Assembly: GCA_949316495.1 (NCBI GenBank)
Contig: OX439012.1
Location: 9,004,049-9,068,048, forward strand
DNA length: 64,000 bases
Source: Amphiduros pacificus
Taxonomy: Eukaryota; Annelida; Polychaeta; Phyllodocida; Hesionidae
Reading direction: 5' to 3'
Shown: in pieces, positions 45,996 to 56,590 of the stretch
Numbering within the stretch: position 1 is the stretch's first letter
How the letters are laid out: each line of letters opens with the position of its first letter
The notes under the pieces: model-generated
What the model saw: only the letters and a program-made list of their open reading frames with translations
What the model was told of the DNA's origin: nothing
Databases searched by the model: none
Program-made: the position numbers and the translations under genes

Positions 45996-46424
45996 ATGTG
46001 TAAGTACATCCATGTAGGCGGGATCATCGCTGCAAACAGGGGAGTAGATCTTGAAGACCTGCTGATGAAGGCCAATCAAATATACAATGAAGGAAACTTC
46101 CATTTGGAGGGAATACAACTGGAAGTTGTTGGCTGTGATGGGGATGTTGGTGTGGTCAACACACAGTCAATGACCTGCTTATGTATCGCTCTCAGCCATT
46201 GGGTAGAATGTATTTGTGTGAAAGTGGTGAAGCTGTTTTTGGCGACAAAAAATAGTGCCTCTTGTGAAAATTCTTTTTGTGAAAATGATGACAGGTCAGA
46301 CACATGTGATCAAACTAATACCCAGAGTAACAGTGTCAAAAAAGTAATAGAAATTCAACAAGGGGTAGAGGACAATGAAGAAAGTTTGACTATCTATCAG
46401 AAAGGGGCAATGCATGCAGTGTAA
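45995..46424 (+). CDS. Unidentified exon or small ORF
   Basis: An open frame follows the acceptor-like TTCATTTCAG. It encodes MCKYIHVGGIIAANRGVD, then LEDLLMKANQIYNEGNFHLE, CIALSHWVECICVKVVK and a Ser/Asn/Asp-rich tail, ending TAA at 46422-46424. The first 95 residues look like a folded domain and the tail looks disordered. I do not recognise the family. It lies outside the TIR-bounded unit and could be an exon of a gene continuing beyond the LINE that follows, perhaps to 55558. Confidence 0.4.
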
Positions 46425-46621
46425 CAGTCAACAGTCCCTACAAGTGTTCCTAAACATTTGGATTTATCCATGTTTATGAAGTGAATGCAAAATGGATTTT
46501 TGGATAGTTTGTTGTATGAATATATAGAGATTGCAGCAATGGAGTGATTTAGCTGAGACTTGTGACAAAAGTGACTTATGGAGCAAAGTTTTATCTCTTA
46601 TCAAGTTAATATATTTTATGG

Positions 46622-47997
46622 TTGACTGAGCACACACCTGGTTCAGGTGTAGCAGGGACACTCTATTTGTGGCCTTTAATCTGCTGTGGCCAGCATATCA
46701 CCACACACAGTCAGGTGTGGGTGGCAGGATTAAACATGGCAAAGTGCAGTGGATGTGGGGCAAGTGGGGCCCATGTCAAACTGAAGAAGGGGACTAGGGA
46801 CAAGTGCAATGTGTGTCCTGACCCAGCTGCAGAGGGTGCTGGGGTTGATGATGGAGGTGACAAGGAGAGGACTGTTATAGTGAATGAGCTACTGGCATAT
46901 TGTACATACCATTATGGAAATGGTTGTGTTGGGAATCTACAAAAAGTGGTACTTCAGCAATTCACAATTGAGGATGTTATTGGAGCAAAGGATGCTCTGT
47001 CTAATTGTGGCATTCAGGATCCTGGCCCAGAGCATGGTCATAGGGACTCATCGAATAGATCTGCTCTAGTGGCTGAGACGGATGATCTGATGATGATGCT
47101 GGAGAGGCTGGATGGGAATAAGGATATTAATCCCATATTTGCAGCAGTCAATATGTCAAAGATTCCTGCTGTAACACCTGAGGAGGCAGGTAACACAGTG
47201 TCACAAGCTATGCAGATAAAGAAACTGCAGGAGCAAATGCATATGGTGATGAAATCAACAGGTGAACATGAGGAGAGTATTGGCTCACTTATGGATGTGC
47301 AGACAAGTGTGGCTGCCAAATCATATGCTGCAGTTGCAGCACATAGTGATTCCAGTGCTCCGCAAGGGGAACTGACTGGACCTTATAAAAGCAAACCAGT
47401 CAGCAGAAGACCTGATGGAGGAAGACCTGTACGATCCAGTGAGGAGATCAAACAACGATACAGAGACAGTGCAGGCTTCATTCAACATATATGTATGATA
47501 TTTTTACTCATGATGGCTCAATTGTCAATTGCAACATACAACTGCACAGGACTTGGTACTGATAGAATTGAGTTTATTAAAGATTGTCTGAGTAGTGACA
47601 ATATTGATGTGATGTGTTTACAAGAAACATGGCTGCATCCTACACAATTACATGTGGTGAACAATATACACTTAGAGTATAGCAGTACAAATGTCTCAGG
47701 AATTAAAGATGATGAAATTGTTAGAGGTAGAATGTATGGGGGAGTAAGTATTCTGTATAGAAAAAACCTATCACATAGAGTTAGACCAGTCAAGACTGAG
47801 AGCAAACGATTGTGTGCAGTAACATTTAAAATGAATGATACATGTAATAAATTAATTGTTAATGCTTATATGCCTGGTGACAACTACAGTCAAATAGAGG
47901 TTGAGTGATTTTCAAGAGACAGCTGACCAGAAAGAGCAGCTGATTGTAAAACATAACGATGAGATACAGTGGGTCGGTGATCTTACCCCGAAGGGGC
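46622..47997 (+). mobile_element. CR1/L2-like LINE, 5' part (split by LTR insertion)
   Basis: One frame (to 47908) holds an ORF1-like N-terminus with a small Cys cluster (MAKCSGCGASGAHVK, DKCNVCPDP) and an Ala/Ser-rich SYAAVAAHSDSS. It runs without a stop into the start of an ORF2 endonuclease (MAQLSIATYNCTGLGTDRIE, IDVMCLQETWL, GGVSILYRKNL). The ORF1 part is short, and ORF1 and ORF2 being in one frame suggests an internal deletion. The frame breaks just after NAYMPGDNYSQ. At 47998-48001 the element is interrupted by an LTR retrotransposon. It resumes at 53077. Confidence 0.8.
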
Positions 47998-48001
47998 ATA
48001 T

Positions 48002-48453
48002 TGTAACCCAACAAATATAAATAAAATCAAAGTTAAAACAATCATATATAAAATATCATATTAACTAAGCTTGATCCCCGGAGAATGGTTGAACTTAGTG
48101 CACACGTAGGCCCTGGTGATTAACACCATTCCAAGATTTAGACGCCCATGATAAGACGTGATCACCGAGTGCAACCCCTTTCCCCACCAATCACAAAAGG
48201 ACATTCTATGAAAACAGTTGAAACAATGAAGTTCAACCAGTTCTCCAGGGCATATTTGGTTATGTTTTTGTACAATTTTATCATGTCTTTGATTACTTTT
48301 TGTGTAAGTCTGTCGGCCAACCATCTAGGGCCTGAGGTATATAAGAGGTCCTCCCTGGTTGACCGGCAGGCCAGTCTGGAACAGCATTGTATGATGTGAA
48401 AATAAAAGTTCAACTCAAGCAGCACCGTGTAGTGTGAAGTTTATCCCGTGACA
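48002..48453 (+). repeat. 5' LTR of the gag-only element
   Basis: Opens TGTAACCCAACAAATA and closes CCGTGACA. It contains a TATATAAGAGG TATA-like motif (near 48338) and AATAAAAG (near 48402), consistent with promoter and polyadenylation signals in an LTR. It differs from the 3' LTR by about three substitutions and two small indels. Confidence 0.92.
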
Positions 48454-48735
48454 ACTGGTAGCGAGTTTTCGATCCGCGGTATGGGCTGACATTCACAAGG
48501 ATACCAGAGGTGGGTGTGTGTGTGTATTATGGTAAAATGGGCTTCTGATTAATCAACACATCTTGTTTCGTTTTTATTTTGTGACTTTAATTGAATGAAT
48601 GTCAAGAGGGGGTAAGCCCGCTAAATCAAGTGAGTCTAAACAGTTTGAAATTTCTGCCCAATTAGTGCGATTCAGGGTCTCCTGGAGAGCCTGTTCCGTC
48701 ACACTAAAAGTTCACAGGAGGCTCTTATTCATAAT

Positions 48736-49656
48736 TTGGACCTGGTAGGGGTCAATGTATCTTCCTTGTCACTACCAATCATGGCAGCGAAAAATAAGTT
48801 AACTTTTTCTGGTAGGCAGACGGAATCAGCCGAGGATTTTATTAGGGAACTCAAGTACCTTAAAATGGCCAATGGTTGGGATGATAAGAAATTAATGGGG
48901 AACGCGTTGGTCTCACTGAAAGCCGATGCCAAAAAGTGGTTTGAGCGTGAGGGAGAGGAGAGTTTTTATCCAGAGGGGGGTAATGCCCCTAGTTTTGTCA
49001 TATTTGAGGAAAAATTCTTGGCCAGATTCAAAGATGACCTCAGCACTTCAGATCTCTTGTCGGATGTGCTGGCCATGTCTCAGAATAGAGGGCAACCTGT
49101 GGACGATTACTTGTCCTTGGTTTTCAAGAAATTGGCTAAACTAACAGACTTGTCTGAGGAAGTTAAAGTGGGTCTTGTTGTCAATGGCTTTCTTCCGGGT
49201 ATTAGGGACAACCTCAAATTGAAGGAAATTAAGACTATGTCAGATTTGGAGTTATGGTCACGAAGGATGGAAAAATTGAGCTTTGTCCAAAAATCGGCAG
49301 CAGTCCATTCATTGGGTGAGTCGGAGGTCGACTCCCTGTCGAGTTCTGGTATTGGTGGGGTGAAACCAAAATTGTACACTCCACCAGTTAGGTCTGCAAA
49401 TACTAAGTATCTGGCTTATGGCCAGCCACGTGCCAGCCCTGGTGGACAGCCCGTCTCTTACCCAAATCAGAGGAGTGGGGGCTCAAATAGTAACTCCCAT
49501 GCACATAGGTTCGGAGTGTCTGGCAATCGAGCACAACCTGGCCCCTGTTGGTCGTGTGGTGGCCCCCATATCCGACGTAATTGCCCCAATATGTCGCGGC
49601 CCGCTGGGGTGCGTGAAGCAATAAGAAGAGGAAGAGGATATAGTATGTATGAGTAG
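48736..49656 (+). CDS. Gag protein of the gag-only LTR element
   Basis: About 306 residues; the Met at MAAKNKLTFSGRQTE, 15 codons in, is an equally good start. The central part fits the retrotransposon gag fold (FIRELKYLKMANGWDD, LKADAKKWFE, FLARFKDDLS, QPVDDYLSLVFKKLAKL). A single CCHC knuckle (CWSCGGPHIRRNC) follows, then a basic Arg-rich end. Gag would form the particle that packages the element RNA. It belongs to the Ty3/gypsy style of Gag by order and spacing. No pol frame follows. Confidence 0.82.
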   Translation: MDLVGVNVSSLSLPIMAAKNKLTFSGRQTESAEDFIRELKYLKMANGWDDKKLMGNALVSLKADAKKWFEREGEESFYPEGGNAPSFVIFEEKFLARFKDDLSTSDLLSDVLAMSQNRGQPVDDYLSLVFKKLAKLTDLSEEVKVGLVVNGFLPGIRDNLKLKEIKTMSDLELWSRRMEKLSFVQKSAAVHSLGESEVDSLSSSGIGGVKPKLYTPPVRSANTKYLAYGQPRASPGGQPVSYPNQRSGGSNSNSHAHRFGVSGNRAQPGPCWSCGGPHIRRNCPNMSRPAGVREAIRRGRGYSMYE

Positions 49657-49934
49657 AGAGCCTCGACCAGCCTCACATTTTCGTGGGAGGTCTGGAAATC
49701 AAAGGGGCCGCCCACATTTAAACTAATTAATCCCAACATTACGGGTGACAGATCCCGATGGTCTAGTAGTGTTGGGGATGACAAATCTGTATTTGTTTCG
49801 GCTGTTGTGTGTGGTAGTTCCTCTTTGACAAGAAAAATATTATGTGAGGGTCAGGAGGTCGAGCTCTTGTTACTTCTAGATAGCGGTGCAACAACATTTG
49901 TTTTGTCTCACCAAATATACTTACCAGATATACT

Positions 49935-50375
49935 TAACCTGTGTGGCCGCTTAGTTTAATTAAAATGATAACATGTGTGCACGATAATAGGCCACATAGT
50001 GTTATTAAAATGATAATTAGAGTGTGCTGGAGAATAGGCCACCTAATGCTGATTAAAGGACAATCTGTGTGCCGGAGAGTAGGCCACATGATGTAATTAA
50101 ATTTGATAATATAGAGTGTGCCAGAGAGTAGGCCACAAAGTGCAAATAAAGAGGATAATCAGTGTGCCGGAGAGTAGGCCACATGATGTAATTAAATTTG
50201 ATGATATAGAGTTTGCCAGAGTGTAGGCCACAAAGTGTAATGATGTTTACATGTGCCGGATAATAGGCCACATACAACAGATAAAGGGGGCAATAAGAAT
50301 CAGATGTGAGCCATATGTCAGGCCACATTGTTTTATTGAAAGTCATAAAGTGTGCCGAAGAATAGGCCACTTAGT
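49935..50375. repeat. Minisatellite inside the gag-only LTR element
   Basis: Seven or so imperfect units of roughly 55-60 bp, each with GTGTGCCGGAGAGTAGGCCA and CATGATGTAATTAAA or close variants. The array lies where a pol gene would start in an autonomous element. Confidence 0.85.
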
Positions 50376-51239
50376 GCATTTGTGCAAGACTTTATTTCTT
50401 GATAGCCACATTATATTTTCACAATTGTTGGTGGAATCTAAAGTCTACGATAGAATTATGATTAATGTGTTTTAATATATTTTTACATTCCCCCCCCCAA
50501 AAAAAAAGAAAGGAAGCTGAAGAGGGCATGAATGGCATGGAGTTAAAATATGAACAAAATGCTAGAATCACAGCCAAGTGGTTGATAATTTTTAAAATTA
50601 GTTAATAGATTCTAAATTAGGCTTAAAGTGCATTTTACGGGGAATCAACTAGTGCTGTAGGTGAGGCTGGTAGTCCCGCCTTACTGAAAGTAGAGTTGCA
50701 TCTCCCCCCCCTACAATATGATATAGGTCTTATCGATGTTAGAGTGTCACAGTTGGTTTCGACTGGGGTTCCGTTTATCTAGCTGAGTCATTATAACATT
50801 GGTGATCTGTCATTGAAGTAGGGTTAGTTTATTTAATTGGCTTATTTTAAGTAAGGTTGGTGTGTTTTATTTGCTATTTATGGGGCGATGGCCTTTAACC
50901 TCCACTTATCTTATTTTGACAGAATTCAGTTTTGAACACGTTGGGGATATATCAATTGTTTTGAGGGTTAAGTATCTTAACCACATTTATTTTTTTTTTT
51001 TTTATCAAGGGGGGACACAATACATTTTAAGTCACAATTTATTGATTTTTTTATACACAGATGTGTTGATTATAAGTATCTAGTACCATTTTGTTGTATT
51101 ACATGTACACTCCGTAACCTCTGAATGTTTTTGTCACGTGTCTTCCACGGACACTATGCCTTTCGATGTGCATCATAATGCTGCTGTAATCTACATATGC
51201 CTATGGCCTGGCTGGCCTTTTCGATGCTTGCTACTTGCT

Positions 51240-51545
51240 ACATACCTTCAATGATATATTTCATGGATAGACTCTGATGTCATGCTCCTGTGACCAGAGG
51301 GTATTATGTTACCTGGATTGGCTTCAATATCTTGTTCCTGGGACCTGAGATGACCTGTGTGAATTGTTCATATTTACTTATTGCTACATTATATTTCCTG
51401 GATGGACTTCAATATCATGTTCCTGGGACCTGAGTAAATTGTTCATATTTACTCACTACTTCGTTATATTTCCTGGATTGACATCAATATCATGTTCCTG
51501 TGAACTGAGATGACTGAGTGTGTTGTTTATATTTGCACATTACTG
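51240..51545. repeat. Second tandem array inside the gag-only LTR element
   Basis: Three to four imperfect units of about 80-100 bp sharing TTTCCTGGATTGACATCAAT, ATCATGTTCCTG and GACCTGAGATGAC. No coding potential. Between this array and the 3' LTR (51546-52623) I see only AT-rich sequence. Confidence 0.78.
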
Positions 51546-52623
51546 ATCTTTCAACCTGAACCAGTGGATTACTATGGACACTAACCCAGTACGGTATGTG
51601 CATATGCGGCATATGATCTGGTTAAACAGTTGTGATGGACACTTGACATTTCGGTAATTACTGCATAATATTAATATATGAGGTTAAAACCAGGCCATCT
51701 ATGTCGACATATTAGAGCGCATTACTGGGTCAAGAAGCCACAGACATTTTTGTGTGTAATCCACTAGCGTCTTGTGTGTGCAGTTTCAGTCTGCAGTCAT
51801 GGGCAACTGTCAATCTCCATCATATCAGGACTCAAACAGAGTCACCTTTCCGGTGACCTTGAAGTTAATTTCTGGAGGATTTCTCATTTATCAAGGATTA
51901 CTCATTCACAGAGACAGGCATCTGGATTTGGGTCAACCAGTATCTAATTATCTAATTTGTTTCAACATTATTTAGGTGTACTTTGGTGTGAGGTTTATAA
52001 TGTATTCTTAAATATTTGCCTCAACACAATTTTAAGTATACTTTAACTTAATGTTTATGATTTACCTTTAAATATTTCTGTGTTTTAATTCTGATCCTTA
52101 TGTTTAAGAATGTATTATTATGTTTTTGCTATATACTCTGCTGTTTAATGTTTTGATTTTGATGATGATGTACATGCATTGATGGCTTCATGATAGATGT
52201 CTTGATTATGCTGATTATGTATCAGTTATGTCACTTTGCACATGTCTTGTTTCATGCTAAGAAGATAACTTTTTGTTTACTTACTTAGTTCATAAACATC
52301 CTATAGTTTAATCCTTTTGATTTATCATTTACATTTTGCATTTAGTTCCCACACTATGTATCCATCTGTAATAATCCAAGGTTTTTCAGTGAGTGGGGTG
52401 TCCTGTATTTCTCAACCTGTAATGTGAGATTAGTTAATCTTGAGTGGTGCCAGTGTGCGGCACACCCAACTTAAACTAGGTCGTGAGGACACCCCTTGCT
52501 GGATTTACGGTGTGACAATGATTGACAACACATGTTGTTGCTATTTAGCAAGCTCTTACCCTGTGTATATTATAATACTCTGAGGGTATGAAAGGGGACT
52601 TTCATTTGTGGGAAGGGTGATAT

Positions 52624-53072
52624 TGTAACCCAACAAATATAAATAAAATCAAGTTAAAACAATCATATATAAAATCATATTAACTAAGCTTGATCCCCGG
52701 AGAATGGTTGAACTTAGTGCACATGTAGGCCCTGGTGATTAACACCATTCCAAGATTTAGACGCCCATGATAAGACGTGATCACCGAGTGCAACCCCTTT
52801 CCCCACCAATCACAAAAGGACATTCTATGAAAACAGTTGAAACAATGAAGTTCAACCAGTTCTCCAGGGCATATTTGGTTATGTTTTTGTACAATTTTAT
52901 CATGTCTTTGATTACTTTTTGTGTAAGTCTGTCGGCCAACCATCTAGGGCCTGAGGTATATAAGAGGTCCTCCCTGGTTGACCGGCAGGCCAGCCTGGAA
53001 CAGCATTGTATGATGTGAAAATAAAAGTTCAACTCAAGCGGCACCGTGTAGTGTGAAGTTTATCCCGTGACA
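52624..53072 (+). repeat. 3' LTR of the gag-only element
   Basis: Same ends and internal motifs as the 5' LTR. It is followed directly by ATATGG, which repeats the ATAT found before the 5' LTR. Confidence 0.92.
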
Positions 53073-53076
53073 ATAT

Positions 53077-55540
53077 GGCACTGTGTGCAAGGTTCAGTTG
53101 ACATGTTGATCATATGAATGTGCTGGATAAAACAAACATCAACAATAATATAGCCTGGCACCAAGTTGGTGAAACTGAGAAATCCAGATATAGAAGTGTA
53201 TTGCTGGGTAAGCTTAATAACATTGACATTCCTCATGAAACAATCCTATGTAGAGATGTCATGTGCCAAAATGTGAATCATAAGCAAGCATTATCACATT
53301 ATTGTTCAAACATCATAAATGCATGTATTGAAAGTGGTAAACAGTGTTTCCCTAAAGTCAAAGCAAAAAAGAAAAACAATTCCTTTTTGGAATGAAATGG
53401 TCCAGCCCCTGAAGGAGGAAGCTCTTTTCTGGTGTGGCACATGGAAAGCCCAGATCTGGTGTGGTAGCAGACATAATGAGAAGAACCAAAAATAAGTACC
53501 ATTACATGATTCGCAGATTACAAAAGGATGAAGATGATCTGAGAAAAGCAAAAATGGCAGAATCAGTGGTTAATGGCAAAAAACATAGAAAATTCTGGTT
53601 GGAAGTCCACAAAATGGATGGTAAACACAGAGTACTTCCTACCCACATAAACAACAAAACAACACCTTCTGATATTGCATATATATTTCATAATAAGTAT
53701 GAGACATTGTACCAGTCAGTTCCCTCAAGTGAGTTACAAATTGGGGAGCTAGAATATAAAATACAAGAAGACCTACGATGTTATGGAGACATTGAGCATA
53801 TCTTTACTCACAAGGAAGTAAAGATTGCTATTAACAAACTAAAAAGTGATAAGTCTGATGGTAGTGATGGTATGTGGTCTAATCACTTGCTTTATGCCCC
53901 TGATCATATAGTGACTCATCTTGGCATGTTGATGACTGCACAAGCCATTCATGGACATACAAGTGAAAGTTTATTGCAAGGAACAATTATTTCAATCCCA
54001 AAAGACACAAATGGCAATTTGAGTGATGATGATAACTACAGGGGAATATGTTTGTGTTCCTGTATAACAAAAATGATGGAGTGGATGATGCTGAGGAGGC
54101 ATGAGGAAAAGCTGTCAACATCATCTTTACAATTTGCTTTCAAAGCTAAACATTCGACATCAATGTGCACAATGGTTCTCAAGGACATCATTAGGTACTA
54201 TAGGTATAGGGGTTCCAATGTGTATGCATGCTTCCTCGATGCCTCTAAAGCATTCGACAGGCTTAGGTATGACAAAATGTTTCAATTACTTTATGATAGA
54301 AATGTGCCTCCTTTGACTTTACGCTTGTTTATGGATATGTACCAAAGGCAGTCAAGCAGGTGTGAATGGAACGGGGAATATAGCCCGTATTTTCAATGTT
54401 ATAATGGTGTCAGGCAAGGAGGGATTGCTTCGCCAATAATGTTCACTGTATATGTTGATGAGCTGATCAAAAAGTTAGAATCATCAGGTTTAGGGTGCCA
54501 TATTGGAAATGTGTATTTTGGGTGTCTAGGGTATGCGGATGATTTTACCCTACTCAGTTCAAGCTTAAAGACATTACAAAAGATGATAGATATATGCGCA
54601 GAGTTTGGTGAATTGTACAGTATTAAGTATAATGCTAAGAAGACTGTGTGTACCATTTACAAAAACAGGTGATCCAGATCAGCTGCCAAGCAGTAGTCAG
54701 CTGCAGTTGGATGGGAAAATACTGGTATGGTGCAAACATGTTAAGCATCTTGGCAATACAGTCGAGAGCACCCTGTCAGAGAGAGACGAGGTTGCGCAGA
54801 AAATGAGGCGTCATATCGGCAGCTTCAATGGCCTTTTGGCACGATATAAAAAGGTGTCCCCAGACGTGATGATGCGCCTTTTTAGCTCTTATGTGTGTCA
54901 CCTCTATGGTTCACAATGTTGGAAATTTTTCAGACAAGCACTTGAACAACATGTATGTAATGTGGAATAAGATGATGAGGAGTATATGGCAATTGCCCTA
55001 TGACAGTCATTAAATCGTATTGAGTATTTTGAATGATGGTAAACATATTAAGGATATGGTTTACACAAGATTTTGTAATGTTATGAAGACAATTGTAAAT
55101 GGAGCAAATGACAGGTTAGTCTTTCTTGTAAAACTAGCAGAACATGACATCAGAGGTCATATTGGGATGAACATCTCACAAATATGTAAAGACTGGAGAT
55201 TGGCATCAAGACATGATATATATACAGTGACATATGCATCTATACATGAGGACAGAGATGTACAAAAATGGAGTTGTCATGTTGAGATGATTTTGGAGCT
55301 GAAATCAGGTGTTGAGGGATTCAGCTCCACTGAAATAACTGAACTTGTTAACTTTATTTCCTCCATGTAATGTGAGGATATGCTGATACTGTACTTATTG
55401 TATGTAACACTTGATCATCTGTAAATCTTAACTTGTGCATGCCTTATTTTTTAACATGTTTTACAAAGTGTACTTTTATATATGCATGTTATGCTATATT
55501 CAATGTACGAACACTATAATAAATATATATTGACCAATTA
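53077..55540 (+). mobile_element. CR1/L2-like LINE, 3' part (split by LTR insertion)
   Basis: Continues the LINE interrupted at 47998. The frame 53434-54672 is a reverse transcriptase: KLKSDKSDGSDGMWSNHLL, TIISIPKDTNGNLSDDDNYR, CFLDASKAFDRLRYDKMFQL, NGVRQGGIASPIMFTVYVDE, LGYADDFTLL (YADD active site). Pieces 53114-53395, 54605-54970 and 55020-55370 give the linker and C-terminus in other frames, so there are at least three breaks. No RNase H is present. The 3' UTR ends in an AT-rich tail near 55540. The copy was already a resident when the LTR element arrived. Confidence 0.85.
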
Positions 55541-55557
55541 TACGATTCAATCTTCAG

Positions 55558-55768
55558 TAGATATAGGAAGGTTGATAGGAAACGGAAGATTGAAAGTGTC
55601 AGTCGACTCTCAAAGCAAAAACCCAAAAAGTTGAAAGTTGGGAGTGACCATATCTACTGTTCCCTAATTAATCCAAAACCTAAAAACCAACAGCAACAAA
55701 ATGAGGATGGTAGTTATAAAATGAAGTCACGCCCCAAAGCCTGCAGAAGAGATCCTTTCAAAGAATAA
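55558..55768 (+). CDS. Possible terminal host exon
   Basis: After the acceptor-like TCAATCTTCAG, a 70-codon frame (phase 2 at its start) runs to TAA at 55766-55768. It encodes RYRKVDRKRKIESVSRLSKQ, then KPKKLKVGSDHIYCSLINPK and a Gln-rich, Lys/Arg-rich end. The Lys/Arg clusters look like a nuclear localisation signal. It lies directly after the LINE, so the LINE may fill the preceding intron. No family recognised, and no partner exon is certain. Confidence 0.3.
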
Positions 55769-56149
55769 TGAGCTTATTTTATCATAATCCAGGGTGGTAC
55801 ACAGCCTGGCAGGAACTTCAGGGAGCTTAGCCACCAGATTCTGCCTAATACCCTGTAAAAACTGGAAATGGTCAATAAAATGACTATAAATTGGTTTAGA
55901 ATGCTAAGGATTATATAAATGGAATACTATTCAAATGGTCACTATTGGGGGAGGTGGTATGAATGTTTATGCATGCTAGCTGTGGCTGGAAGAAACTGAA
56001 ATCCTATATAGGGAAGAAACTTATCACTGCTTTTTAAAATTAGCTTAATATATAATGTGTCTTATACTATATATTATATTTTTTATATTTTAATTATAAA
56101 TCATTGATTTATTCTTTGTATGCCTGTTGTCTTTTAGATAAAAAAGAAA
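55769..56149. other. No feature recognised
   Basis: AT-rich sequence without an exon or a repeat seen elsewhere in the window. Confidence 0.4.
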
Positions 56150-56465
56150 GTATTTACTGTTATTTACACCTCAAACATCTAACATCCACACTTTCTTTTA
56201 TCTTTAAAGATCAAAGATTTAACTTGTACACCTGGCCTTTCACACACCCTTTTATATATTTGAGGATAAAAGAGTTCTGTTTCACACCTTAAAAGTATTA
56301 CTGTTATTCACACACACTTTTATCTTTCAGGATAAAAGGGTCCTGTTTCACACCTCGTGACCATGAGGTGTTACTGTCATTCACACATCTTTTTATCTTT
56401 CAGGATAAAAGAGACCTACTTCACACCTCAGACACTTCAATTGTTAACACCTTTTTAACTCTTTT
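56150..56465. repeat. Imperfect ~75-bp repeats with hairpins, upstream of hAT gene
   Basis: Four or so units built around CTTTTATCTTTCAGGATAAAAG, written here as two arms CTTTTATC and GATAAAAG around a short loop. Each is followed by a variant of CCTGTTTCACACCT and ACTGTTATTCACACA. The hairpins stand within 450 bp of the transposase-like ATG. Subterminal repeat clusters of this kind bind transposase in hAT elements, so this may be the 5' end of that element. Confidence 0.65.
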
Positions 56466-56590
56466 CAAAGAAAATAGCACCTTACACACTTCAAAGGTTC
56501 ACAAATATTCTTTGATGTTGCTTGACTTTCACCATAAAAGCCAATGCAGAATCTGGGATATTCAGTCTTGTTACTAGCTCCTGAAGTGCA

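Larger units (their letters stand above)
48002..53072 (+). mobile_element. Gag-only LTR retrotransposon (TR-GAG-like)
   Basis: A 5.07-kb element with 452-bp (48002-48453) and 449-bp (52624-53072) LTRs that are about 99% identical, TG...CA ends, and a 4-bp ATAT duplication on both sides. Next to the 5' LTR is TGGTAGCGAG, a possible primer-binding site. A purine-rich tract (GTGGGAAGGG) precedes the 3' LTR. The interior has a gag gene (48736-49656) and a short protease-like stretch near 49870-49905 (LLDSGATTF), then no reverse transcriptase or integrase. Two blocks of tandem repeats fill the rest. The structure looks whole as a non-autonomous element and is young. It would need pol proteins from a related Ty3/gypsy element. 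It sits inside a CR1/L2-like LINE. Confidence 0.85.

Noticed and set aside
48061-48425. ORFs repeated identically at 52680-53044
   Set aside because: Chance frames within the two LTRs.
49935-50375. CRISPR-like array
   Set aside because: Direct ~58-bp imperfect units without unique spacers, inside an LTR element of a eukaryote; it is a minisatellite.
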